Below, piece after piece: positions 11,650-23,300 of a DNA stretch of 64,000 nt (positions are counted from its first letter, which is position 1; every line of letters starts with the position of its first letter). Origin of the DNA: Cordylochernes scorpioides. Taxonomy: Eukaryota; Arthropoda; Arachnida; Pseudoscorpiones; Chernetidae. The stretch covers positions 72,010,555 through 72,074,554 of the forward strand of contig CP092874.1 of NCBI GenBank assembly GCA_030710605.1, read 5' to 3'. The notes under the pieces were generated by a model. That model saw nothing but the letters and a program-made list of their open reading frames with translations. It searched no databases and had not been told where the DNA came from. Made by a program: the position numbers and the translations under genes.

Positions 11650-12196
11650 GTCGGTGTAAGAATGGTATGAACCGTTGATTTTAGACAGCTACGATCAGTG
11701 TCAAGTCCCGCATTGAGAACTTTTTCTGAAAAAAAAAAAATTACTTCAATGGCCCCCGATTCTTTCAGAAATCCAACTCTACCAATGAGTGTAAGTAACC
11801 AAACTGGACTATTAATATATATAGTCACGACCGTCTTTCCTCATCGGCCTCTGTCACGGATGCGCGCGCACAGGGAGGTCACGTGCTCGCCAGCAGCCAA
11901 CGGGCGCGCGCCGCCGGCAGGGGGGGGGGGGCATTACGTCACTCAAGGTCACCTACGCGCCAACGATGACACGTGATCGTAGCCGTCCAATAGGACGGCG
12001 CCGGCCATCCGTGACAGAGGCGGCCTATGACTGATTGATTAGGATATGCATTTATTTAAGGCGCCAATTTATAATTGTAACAAATAGTATTTGAATAAAA
12101 ACATTCAATCGGGTAAAACAAGGGCGTTGCCCGGGTCATTCGGCTAGTTGCATATATGTAAGTGAAAGTTGAACTGTTTTCTACATATATAGAATA
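11650..12196 (+). mobile_element. SINE-A, sense copy split by a Helitron
   Basis: A diverged tRNA-derived SINE. Its head TCGGTGTAAGAATGGTATGA and box-B-like AAGTCCCGC are followed by the family body (CAATGGCCCCCGATTCTTTC). The body stops at about 11815 where Helitron copy 4 begins and resumes at 12148 with TGTAAGTGAAAGTTGAACTG. Confidence 0.75.
11816..12147 (+). mobile_element. non-autonomous Helitron, copy 4 (compact form)
   Basis: Starts near TATATATAGTCACGACCG and ends with the family 3' block, the CGGGC/GCCCG hairpin and terminal CTAG followed by T. Unlike copies 1-3 it lacks the left half of the internal 33-base inverted repeat. It carries instead a GC-rich centre with a G run at about 11925, so it probably shows an ancestral or separate subfamily. 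The 5' boundary is approximate. Confidence 0.65.
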
Positions 12197-12268
12197 ACCT
12201 ACGAGCATACCACATTGAAAACACCGGTTCTCGTCTGATAACCAAAGTTGACCAATGTCAGTATGCTT
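12197..12268 (+). pseudogene. partial 5S rRNA-like sequence
   Basis: About 72 bases resemble the 5' half of 5S rRNA: ACCTACGAGCATACCACATT, GAAAACACCGGTTCTCGTC and AACCAAAGTTGACCAATGTC. It is diverged and truncated, and it lies between a sense and an antisense SINE-A. It resembles the more complete copy at 29211-29330. Confidence 0.6.
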
Positions 12269-12582
12269 TGCTTATCCTAGTACACCCTTTGAAGTGGTAC
12301 AGTCATAAAAATAATGGTGGGTAGAAGTTGGCGACTGATTTTACTGTAAGTGCACCACATGTCTACACTGTGAAAAGCAGTTCAACTTTGCACTTACAAA
12401 TGTACCAGAGCCCCGTTTGGTTACTTGCACTTGCTGGTGGGGTTGGACTTTTGCAAGAATCGGGGGGGCCATTTTAGCATTTTTTTTTTAAATCAGGAAA
12501 AAGTGCCCAATGCGGGAATCGAACCCGGGTCATAGCGGTCGAAAACCAACAGTTTAGACCATCCTTCCACCGACCCCCTAAA
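12269..12582 (-). mobile_element. SINE-A copy
   Basis: Antisense copy of the tRNA-derived SINE. At its right end lie the reverse complement of a tRNA-like head (GGTCGGTGG, then a box B reading GGGTTCGATTCCCGC). At its left end is the tail TGCTTATCCTAGTACACC. Confidence 0.85.
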
Positions 12583-12689
12583 AATAATTATAATTCTATC
12601 AACAGTTGTGTAATTTCACTTACTTTGCTTTATACCCTTGTTGGGTCCTGGTTTCAAAAGCTTTAGAAATTGATTCCAACTTATTTCTC

Positions 12690-13029
12690 TCTTCTTTCTT
12701 ATCTCCACTCAATCATATTAGGGTGTCAAGCTTGTAGAGCTTTTTGATGATGTCTGTTGACAACCATCATGACTGGGTGAAGTAGAATGCATCTGCCTTT
12801 GCGGCTGACTTAGCTTTAAAAGAAATGGCCGCCTCTGACATGAGGAACAGACGCCATATGCAGCGGCTCCTAACATGGAGTACAAACACTGCTCATCCTG
12901 TATCCCTGGATTAGGAGCCCTTACAGGGTACTATCAGCCGGGCCAGTTGAGCCCAGGCTTTTTAGTGAGCTTGTTACTGCTCCCCCTCCTCCTTTTTCAT
13001 CCGGGCTTGGGACCGGCAAAGGCGGAGTT
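12690..13029 (-). mobile_element. SINE-B (LINE-tailed) copy
   Basis: About 340 bases of the second short repeat family. Read on the minus strand it starts AACTCCGCCTTTGCCGGTCC, runs through GGCGGCCATTTCTTTT and ends with the AATATGATTGAGTGGAGATA tail that is also the 3' end of the LINE remnant at 19940-20370. Confidence 0.85.
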
Positions 13030-13269
13030 ACCTGCTTCTCTAATTTATCAAGGCTCTTTCAGGTGATTTTATTAATTAAAATAATTCCTAGCAGTATCTG
13101 AGTACACTAAAACCCTCTAATAGAGTCCATGTTGATTAGTTTTTCTTTATTACAATCTCAATATCACTAGTCTCCCCACTTAAAAAAAAAAGGCGAATTG
13201 AAAAATGACCTCTTTATTAAGGTTACAACTTATTAGTCCCAAACCTTGATTTCATTGAAGAAGTTTGAT

Positions 13270-13456
13270 TAAAAGGGCATATATTGGATCAAAATATCAT
13301 TTATTTTATCAATATTTCAGTTGGCTGAACGCCAACCTATATCAAGGTATTATGTTGACATTAATATGTTATAATACCTTGATAAAGGTTGGCATTCAGC
13401 CAACTGAAATATTGGTAAAATAAATTATATTTTTATCCATTATATGCCTTTTTAAT
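13270..13456. repeat. foldback with hammerhead-like stem, second family
   Basis: Near-perfect inverted repeat with arms of about 80 bases meeting near 13355. The right arm contains GATAAAGGTTGGCATTCAGC then CAACTGAAATATTGG. A stem (GGTTGGC/GCCAAC) is flanked on one side by a CUGANGA-like but degenerate UUGAUAA and on the other by GAAA. This fits a decayed hammerhead in a Penelope-like terminal repeat. The core changes argue against activity. Confidence 0.6.
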
Positions 13457-13635
13457 TAAAGATTTATTTATGGATTGCTCTATTTTCGAAATTGAAGAAG
13501 TTAATAAAAAAAGTTTTGTCTCACCACAATACAAAACTCTAGTACAATAGAACCTCCCTGTAAGGACAACACCTATTTGTAGAGCCAAAGTGTCTTTTAG
13601 GAAAGGTGTCCTCTTACCGGAGAGTTGTTAAATAG

Positions 13636-14011
13636 TCTTCTTTCTTATCTCCACTCAATCATATTAGGGTGTCAAGCTTGTAAAGCTTGAGACTTTTGAT
13701 GGTGTCTGTTGACAACCATCATGATTGGGTGAAGTAGAATGTGTCTGCCTTTGTCATTAAGACTGGGAGCACTACTCAGTGGCAGGCTGACTTAGCTCTA
13801 AAATAAATGGCCGCCTCTGACATGAGGAACACACGCCATGTGCAGCCGCTCCTAACATGGAGTACAAACGCTGCTCATCCTGTATCCCTGGATTAGGATC
13901 CCTTACAGGGTACTATCAGCCGGGCCAGCTGAGCCCAGAATTTTTAGTGAGCTTGTTACTGCTCCCCCTTCTCCTTTTTTATCCGGGCTTGGGACCGGCA
14001 AAGGCGGAGTT
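13636..14011 (-). mobile_element. SINE-B copy
   Basis: Nearly complete antisense copy, from tail CTTTCTTATCTCCACTCAAT to head GGACCGGCAAAGGCGGAGTT. It lies just beyond the DCTN2 3' end. Confidence 0.85.
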
Positions 14012-14165
14012 TTGTTAAATAGTAAAAATGGTAATTTAGCAAATGAAAACTGTCACTTGTAGAGAGATGTTCGTGGTGTGTCTGTAAAAAATATTAATTG
14101 CACAAAATAAAATAAAGCTATCAGTGAAAGTCAAAGTAAAGTTGATATATCCATATAGGGCAACC

Positions 14166-14171
14166 TTTATT
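14166..14171 (-). promoter_or_regulatory. DCTN2: DCTN2 poly(A) signal
   Basis: AATAAA on the minus strand, 73 bases beyond the TAA stop of DCTN2 and the first canonical signal downstream. It is the likely cleavage signal; the cleavage site itself cannot be seen. Confidence 0.6.
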
Positions 14172-14243
14172 AAAATTAAGAAATGGTTTTGCCAAAGAGT
14201 TCCAAATAAATAACACAGAGGAAGCTTTAAAAATCTGAAGGAA

Positions 14244-14327
14244 TTATTTCAAGGCAGCAAGTCTCTTTTCCAGGTTGGAGATGTTGTTCTGAATAGTTTC
14301 CAGATTGGAGACTGTGCTCTTCTGGAC
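14244..14327 (-). CDS. DCTN2: DCTN2 coding exon 11 (last)
   Basis: Twenty-seven codons, VQKSTVSNLETIQNNISNLE then KRLAALK, followed by TAA at 14244-14246. A 56-base intron separates it from exon 10. Confidence 0.93.
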   Translation of the reverse strand, partial: VQKSTVSNLETIQNNISNLEKRLAALK

Positions 14328-17300
14328 CTGGAACAGAGAGCATGTATAGGTGAAACAAGGATGGTCAGAGAGGTACAGCTTACCTCATTCAGTAGTTTCT
14401 CACTGCGCTGGAGCGAGGCAGACATCTGCTGCTGAGAGGTATCAAGGTGGGTCAGAGCCTTGCTGAACTGAAGAGCTGCACATTCAAGTCGCATCAGAGA
14501 AAGCCCTTAGTAGGCTTCAATTATTATGCATTTAGTGATATAAAAATACTAGAAACTCTGCCTTTGCCGGTCCCAAGCACGAATGAAAAAGGAGGAGGGG
14601 GAGCAGTCATAAGCTTATTAAAAAACCTGGGTTCAGCTGGCCCGGCTGATAGTACCCTGTAAGGGCTCCTAATCCAGGGATACAGGATGAGCAGCTTTTG
14701 TATTCCATGTTAGGAGCGGCTGCACATGGTGTCTGTTTCTCATGTCAGAGGCGGCCATTTCTTTTGGAGCTAAGTCGGCCTGCCACTGAGTAGTGCTCCC
14801 AGTCTTAATGACAAAGGCAGATGCATTCTACTTCACCCAGTCATGATGGTTGTCAAGCTCTACTCTTCCCCGGCAGTCACCATCAAAAGTCTCAAGCTTT
14901 ATAAGCTTGATACCCTAATATGATTAAGTGGAGATAAGAAAGAAGAAGAAAATACTAGATGTTCTATAATCAATGTAGAGCAGCTCTCTAGTACCAACTA
15001 CCCCCTACCATCTTGTTTTTTTTGCTTATTCCTAGTAGACGTGGTAAAGGCCATTATAATCATGGTGGGTAGAAGAAGGCGACTGCTTTTACTGTAAGTG
15101 CACCACATGTCTACACATGTGAAAACCAGTTCGACTTTGCACTTACAAATGTGCCAGAGCCACGTTTGGTTACTTGCACTCACTGGTGGGGTTGGACTTT
15201 TGCAAGAATTGGGGCCATTGAAGCATTTTTTTTTATCAGAAAAAAGTGTTCATGGTGGGAATCGAACCCAGGTCGTATCGGTCGAAAACCAATGGTTTAG
15301 CCCATCCTTCCACTGACCCCCATGAATAGTCACATACAGTATTAGAGTAGTATGGTTGATTAAACTGCCAAAACTGCTGGGAGGTTTCACTATAGATGAG
15401 CCATTCCTCACAATATTTTTCCATAGCAATAAGTATAGTAGGAAGTTATTTATCTAAAAAGACAACAATAAAAATGTAAAAATAGTACAAAAGTGAAAAT
15501 GTATTGGGATCATCAGGTTTATAAATTGAGAAAAAAAAGCATCTTGGTTGTTGTTTCTTATCCCCTCGTGTAAAGATTACACAAATTCCACGAGTTTTGC
15601 TCCTCAAGCTGGCCTCTCTCTCAAAGGTCAATCCCAAATTGTTATTTATATCTCATGGAATGGGGTGTATGGGTGCAGCTTTCGTTGATCATGGCATCAT
15701 GATCCAGGCACACTTTGGTGAAAGTCTGACTTTGCCTGTAGTCTGAGACTGTTCCTAAGAAGGAAGCAGAAGCCTTTGCTGCCGACTCTAATATGAATAC
15801 AGACGCAGCTTCTCTGTATCCATGAAGTGGGACCTTTGCTAAGGTCAATCAACCGGGTCAGTTGAAGTCAGAATTTTTAAAGAGGTCTTTCTACTCTTCT
15901 AACAATGCTGCTGTTGGTCCGCGACTGCTTATTCGTCAGAGTTATTCTGCTTGTTTCATAGCTGGCCTTCATATCTGAAGATCATTCCCCTATCTGCCAC
16001 TCGGGGACGGGTCCTGTCAGCTCTGCCGAGGGTAAAAAAAGAAGCATATGATCATACAAACTGAAAGTTGATGATGGCCTACACAATCTATTGTAATAAA
16101 TAAACTAATCAAAAACTTTCATTATAATGGCCGACCCTTTCTTGATTACCCAAGAAAAGTCAAACATTCAGAATATTGGACCATGTCAGCATGGTGCAGG
16201 CTAAATGACCAAAAAGGCTTGATATTGAGGCTTCCTGAAAAATCAAGGAATAGCCATAAGTGCATGAGAACATAGTTGGTATGCATTTCATGATTAAACA
16301 TGAAGGGTATTTGGCCAATATTCTAGAAAAAAATCAACGGTTATTTGATATTTACTCCAAAAGATGGCACAAGCCATCAGCAACTTTCATTAACATTATC
16401 AGGAGACGCTTTTTGTCTTTTTTTTACAATAAATAGTTTCATTTCCAATTAGATATCCTTTCTCATACTTGTAATACGCGACCTTCTTAAGACATGATAC
16501 CACCTAGAACAATTATATCTGCATAGACAGCATCAGACAACAATAACAAGATTTAGAACAGGCCATTTCAAGCCAGTGAAGATGAAAAAAATAATAATAA
16601 CAAAATCTACCCCACTTGCCCAAAATGTAGCTTGGCACCTGCAGCTCCAGAACAACATGGCTTGCATTAGATGCAATAAACAGGACCTTTGGGAGAGGCC
16701 ATTGCTTATCATAAAACAGCTCGAGGAGCATGAACTCATGGAATTTGTATAATCTTTACACAAGGGGATAAGAAATCTATCAGAGATACAATTTTCAAGA
16801 TATCTGGATCATTACTGATAGTAGAAGTGCCATACAACACTTGAGTCACACAGGGGAACTTAGAGACAAAGTAAGCAGGAACATAATTGGTTATAACACA
16901 ATATAATGCCGCCCATGATCATAGAACGACATTTGAAAATTATCTCGCATGTATTTCTTTTGAACGAAAAATTGAAATTTATTTTAAGGAGAAATAACGA
17001 TTATTTCTAACCTTAGAGATGAAGTATGAAAGGATGAATTATGAAGAGTAATGATGAACGGAAAAATAAAAGTGTCCAGGGATGGGAAGTGTCCCTCCAA
17101 GGAATGTCCCTGGACACTTTTATTTTCCCGTTCATCATTACTCTTCACAATTCATCCTTTCATACTTCATCCCTAAGGTTAGAAATAATCGTTATTTCTC
17201 CTTAAAATAAATTTCGCTTTTTTGTTCAAAAGAAACACATGCGGGATAATTTTCAAATGTTGTTCTATGATAATTGGTTATCTCCAAAAACTCTCAAAAA

Positions 17301-20300
17301 CCTCAAAAATTCATCTTCAATGGATAATCTCATACGTTGGCATGTGTATACAACCCACCAACCTACCTTGTACATGCAGATCTTTCACAGCCAACAAATG
17401 GTCTAGAAGACCAGGTACATTGGCTCCCAGAGTGTCAGCTCTCTTGGCCAGGTCATACAGCTCCGACACTCTACCACCCATGGCCTCCTCAGTGGTGCGG
17501 CTTGAGGCAACAGTAGCCAGTCTCTGCTGCAAGGCTCCCAGCCGGCCTTCCAGCTGCTCCAGGTTGGAAGGATCCAAGAGGGCTGTGCGGGCTGACAGGA
17601 TGTTGATGGCAGCCTGTCACAACCATCTAGTGCTGAGAACAAGTTTTAAGCCGGAGAATCTCTCTCTCTCAACAGTCTTGTTACTTTCACCAATGGCAAT
17701 AACAATCGCATAACAACAATGGCAATATGATAAATATCCTAAATAACTGGCTACACCCTGGGTCCAGAAATTAACTCCAGTAAACAACTCTGCCTTTGCT
17801 GGTCCCAAGCCTAGTTGAAAAAGGAGGAGGGGGAGCAGTAACAAGCTCACTAAAAAACCTGGGCTCAGCTGGCCTGGCTCTGTAAAAAGTAAGCAGGAAC
17901 ATAATTGGTTATCTCCAAAAACTCTCAAAAACCTCAAAAATTCACCTTCAATGGACACCCTCACATGTTGGCAATGAAGCTGCTGATGCGCTAGCAAAAA
18001 AAGGCACAAAAGAACCCTTGCCACAGAAAAATAAACTTACTTTTATAGAAATAGAAACAGTAGCCAAAACAAAAATAAACAAGAACTGGAGGACCCCACT
18101 TAAACACAGTTGGTACAGTGGAGTGAACCCAGGAGGAGCTCTGAAATCAGAAATAGACAGCATCAAACAACACTAACAAGATTTAGAACAGGCCATCTCA
18201 AGCCATTGAAGATAGAAAATAATAACAAAATCTACCCCACTTGCCCAAAATGGAGCTTGGCACCTTCAGCTCCAGAACACATTTTGGCTTGCATTAGATG
18301 CACTAAACAGGACCTTTGGGAGAGGCCGCTGCTCATCATAAAACAGCTCGAGGAGCATGAACTCATGGAATTCGTGTAATCTTTACACAAGGGGATAAGA
18401 AACAACAACAACAATATATATGTGTTTGGGGGTCGGTGTAAGGATGGTCTAAACTGTTGGTTTTCGACTGCTATGACCTGGGTTTGATTCCCGCATTGGG
18501 CACTTTTTTTATGTTTAAAAAATAAATTCTCCAATGGCCCTTGATTCTTGCAAAAGTCTAATCCCACCAGCAAGTGCAAGTAACCAAACGGGGCTCTGGC
18601 ACATTTGTAAGTGCAAAGTCGAACTGCTTTTCACGTGTGTAGACATGTGGTGCACTCACAGTAAAAGAAGTCGCTTACTTCACCCACCATGATTATCATG
18701 GCCTGTATCACGTGTACTAGGGATAAGCCAAAAAAAAAGGTGACTATTCTGCTTATATATCCGGTACTTTAGATGAATTCTTAATGAATGTATATAAGCA
18801 AATGATGGGCATAAGCTTTGAAGATGGTGGAAATATATAAATCCTTGCATCAAAGCTTGCTCTTCCGCAAACAATTCACAAAGGGCCAAACATGACAAGA
18901 ATAAAATCTCAAACCTCTTGTATTAAATGTCTACTGCCACATCATCAAACTCACCAGAAATCAGTTTAGCCTTAGATGGCAGTGATGTGTAGCTGAGCCA
19001 AGAAATATGTTGTTTATGTTAGCAATCATAAAGTCAACTTTTGGCGACTATATGAACAAATATTCTCTAATTTGATCTATTAATGATCATCACCCACAGT
19101 TCATCTAGTGACCTTCTGGTAGTTTTCTTGACCCTTTCATACGAGCTTATTGCAGATCTTCCTCCCTTCCTTCAATTTTTTTTGCAATATCATTTTTCTT
19201 TTCAACTGTAGGTTAGTCTTTGTTTGCATATTTGGGGTTCTAATGATTGAAGATTGAAACATTTGATCTTTTATTGGTCCATGGCACTCTAAGTAGCTTT
19301 CTCCATGTCCACATTTCAAAGGTTTCAATTCTTTCTCTTTCCTCTTTTCTGAGAGTCCAGCTCTCACATCCATGTTTTTTTTTTTTTTTAATTATCCCTA
19401 GTACATGTGGTACAGGCCATGATAATCATGGTGGGTAGTTAGCGACTGCTTTTACTGTAAGTGCACCACATGTCTACACATGCGAAAAGCAGTTCGACTT
19501 TGCACTTACAAATGTGCCAGAGCCCTGTTTGGTTACTTGCACTCGCTGGTGGGGTTGGACTTTGGCAAGAATCGGGGACCATTGGAGCATTTTTTTTTTT
19601 TTAAATCAGAAAAAAGTGTCCAATGTGGGAATTGAACCCGGGTCGTAGTGGTCGAAAACCAAACGGTTTAACCAGCCTTCCACCGACCCCCTACATCCAT
19701 AAGTGAACAGAGGGAATACCAATGTCTATACAATTCTCTTCATCATTTTGAATGAAATGCCCCAATCTTTCATAATCTTGTCCAATCTCATCATTGTGTC
19801 CCTTCCTAGTGCTATTCTTCTTCTAGCCATGCAGTGGTGTGAAACTGAGCCAAGAAATATACTGTTGTTGATGTTAGCAATCATAAAGTCAACTTTTGGT
19901 GGATTTTGTTTTTGAAACTTAATAATTCTTATACTGAATAATCAATCTTCTTTCTTATATCCACTCAATCATATTAGGGTTTCAAGCTTGTAAAGCTTAA
20001 GACTATTGATGGTGTTTGTCAGGGAAGAGTAGAGCTCATCAATGGATGAGTCAATACAGTCAATAATGTGTTTTGGGGTTGCAGGTTGACACTTAGTACA
20101 TAGTGGGAAAACCTTACAACCATTCTGGAAAGTCATTGTCTGTAGATGACCAGACTTGAGTCTGAAAATCAAAGACTGTTGTTCTCTTGAGAGTACAGAA
20201 CCGGTGCTTGTCCCTCCTGCTCTGTACCAGTCATGTGCAGCATTATATTTCCATTCCTGTAAGCATTAGGTTTTGATGGTACGAAGGAGGTCTCTTTCGT

Positions 20301-23300
20301 CTAGTTGGGTGGTAGATTCTCTGGCTTCAGGTAGGCCAAGAGCTCCAGCCTTTGCCAGAGATTCTGTTGTTTTTGTTGTTGTTTCTTATCCCCTTGTGTA
20401 AAGATTACACAAATTACATAGAGATTCTTGAATAATCAATTATATATGTGAATAGAGCAGAACTCACCACTATGCTCTTGTCATTGGTCTGGGTGGTAAG
20501 GGCTGACTGCATCCACACAATACATGTTAGTTTCTACAACAAACTGTATAGGATCACAATTTGGATTAGAAACACAAGGTAATAAGACCAAATCCAAATG
20601 AATAGTGTGTGACGTTTTAGCATTGTTACCATCTTCAGACAAAAGTGCTTAATGAGAAAAAAAAATATCACAGCATATTTTAAATAGTTACTGTTATCAA
20701 GTGTGTAAACAAGATGGCAGATAATTTCTTATTCAGTACTTTTGTCTAAAGATGGTAACAACGCTGTTACTGAAACGTCACCCACTATTTATATGGATTT
20801 GGTCTTATTACCTTGTGTTTATGACCATACAATGTGTCAAAAAATAAAAAAATATATAAACAGAAGTGATCAATTTAACCCACACAATATTAATAACACA
20901 TGCTATTATTGTGGTAATTGAATTGATAAACATTAAATATTTATCAAACTCCGCCTTTGCCGGTCCCAAGCCCGGATGAAAAAGGAGGGGAAGCAGTAAC
21001 AAGCTCGCTAAAAAACCTGGGTTCAGCTGGCCCAGCTGATAGTACCCTGTAAGGGCTCCTAATCCAGGGATACAGGATGAGCAGCATTTGTACTTCCTGT
21101 TAGGAGCGGCTGCACATGGCATCTGTTCCTCATGTCAGAGGCGGCCATTTCTTTTGGAATTAAGTCGGCCTGCCACTGAGTAGTGCTCCCAGTCTTAATG
21201 ACAAAGGAAGACACATTCTACTTCACCCAATCATGATGGTTTTGAGATAAGAAAGAAGAATAAATATTTATCAAAGGAGACTGACCAGTTTGTTGGAATC
21301 GTGGCCTAAGATTGTCTCCAGCTTCTTGATCCTTTCCTCCAGATGGACAACCTGCGATAGAAAGAGTAGTGAGCTCATGTAGGACTTACTGAAGTCACCT
21401 ACCTTGTATGGATCCACGGACTTGGCGGCCAGTTGAGGCTTGAGGTACAGCTCGTAGGATAACACAGAGTTGTCTGGGACCTCTGTGTCTCCAGAAGAGA
21501 TGTTGAGGTTGGAGAGGTTCTCCTTGACATTTTCTATCTGGCTCAGCAATGCCCTGGTCAGTGTGCAAGGATCAGGACAGAACCTCACCATAACCTCACC
21601 ATAGTCACAATAGAGAATATTATTCCTTTAACACTTTCCGCTCAGATGAGTACTATGTTGTTATGACTAGTAGAGTAGTCAACTTTGCTTATGTAAAGAG
21701 TTTTGTAAAAAAAGACAAGTATGTAAATTTCTTGGAATGTATAAATAGACGCATAAGGATGGACAAGTCCAGATTGCCATATGGCTGTCCCACTCGCAGA
21801 AAACCACTATTAGGGATAAATAAGTAATTAACTTCATCTATAATATTTGCAGTATTCTTTATTCTACAGGTTTTTAGTTCTTAAGAAACTTTGAAGTTTA
21901 TCTCACTCAACAAAGAAAAATATCCCTAGTATTCTATGCATTTCAATCAAGAAATATCTATTCAAAATATCATACAAATATATATATATATATTTTTGCT
22001 TATCCCTAGTACACGTGGTACAGGCCATGATAATCATGGTGGGTAGTTAGCGACTGCTTTTACTGTAAGCGCACCACATGTCTACACATGTGAAAAGCAG
22101 TTCGACTTTGCACTTACAAATGTGCCAGAGCCCCGTTTGGTTACTTGCACTCCCTGGTGGGGTTGGACTTTTGCAAGAATCGAGGGCCATTGTAGCATTT
22201 TTTTTTTTTTTAAACAGAAAAAAGTGTCCAATGCGGGAATTGAACCCGGGTCATAGTGGTCGAAAACCAAACGGTTTAACCAGTCTTCCACCGACCCCCC
22301 CCCCCCCTGAACTGTTTACACAAGGTAATAAGACCAAATCCAAATAAATAAATGTGGCCTTATTACCTTGTGTTTATAATCTCCAAGAAAATAAGACCTA
22401 ATCCAAATAAAAAGTATTTATATATATATATATATAGTATGTGACATATTTCGGTAAGATCATTTTTACCATCATCAGACAAAAAATATATATTTTTAAA
22501 AATTATTTTGTCTAATGATGGTAACAATGCTGCTACCAAAATATCACACACTATTAAATTATTTGGATTAGATCTTATCTTCTTGTATCTAAAATCTATA
22601 ATCTAAATTGTGCTTTATCATGATACAGAAATATTAAACTGATTACACAAGGTAATAAGACCAAATACAAATAAATAGATAGATTTGGTCTTATTACCTT
22701 GTCTTTATAATCTATTAGCCGAATGACCCGGGCAACGCCCGTGTTTTACCCGATTGAATGTTTTTATTCAAATACTATTTGTTACAATTATAAATTGGCG
22801 CCTTAAATAAATGCATATATTAGTTAATAACTATAGCCTATGTGCTTTATCTGTCTATGTACTGTTGGCTTCTGTAGGCGTCTCTTACTGGGAAAAAGAA
22901 AGAGAGGATTCCATTTAGTTATTAACTAATATATGCATTTATTTAAGGAGCGACCCGCTCCAACACAATAGTTACAAAAACCAAAAAGCGAGTGGGGGGG
23001 CATGATGGGGGGGCAAAGGTGGCGTGATCGTAGCCAACCAATAGGAGAGCGCCATTCCAAAAAAAAAGCAAACGGTGACAGAGATGAAGAATTAAGAACT
23101 CGTGAATTAAGAACGCTCGTGACTGTATATAGGATAATCCAAATTGTGCCTATTATCAAACTGTTTGCTATAGCCATTACCACCATCTGAACCATTCATT
23201 TTGGACTGAGGAATATCTGCTATCCAGACTTCCATTTCCTAGAAAGAGAAGTTTTTTTTTTTTGGCTATTCTTACCCAAAGACTGCTCAGGTTTCTAGAA

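Noticed and set aside
12480..12560. tRNA gene in the SINE-A heads
   Set aside because: Box B is good, but the rest does not fold as a tRNA and the same head recurs ten times with a common body, so it is a SINE.
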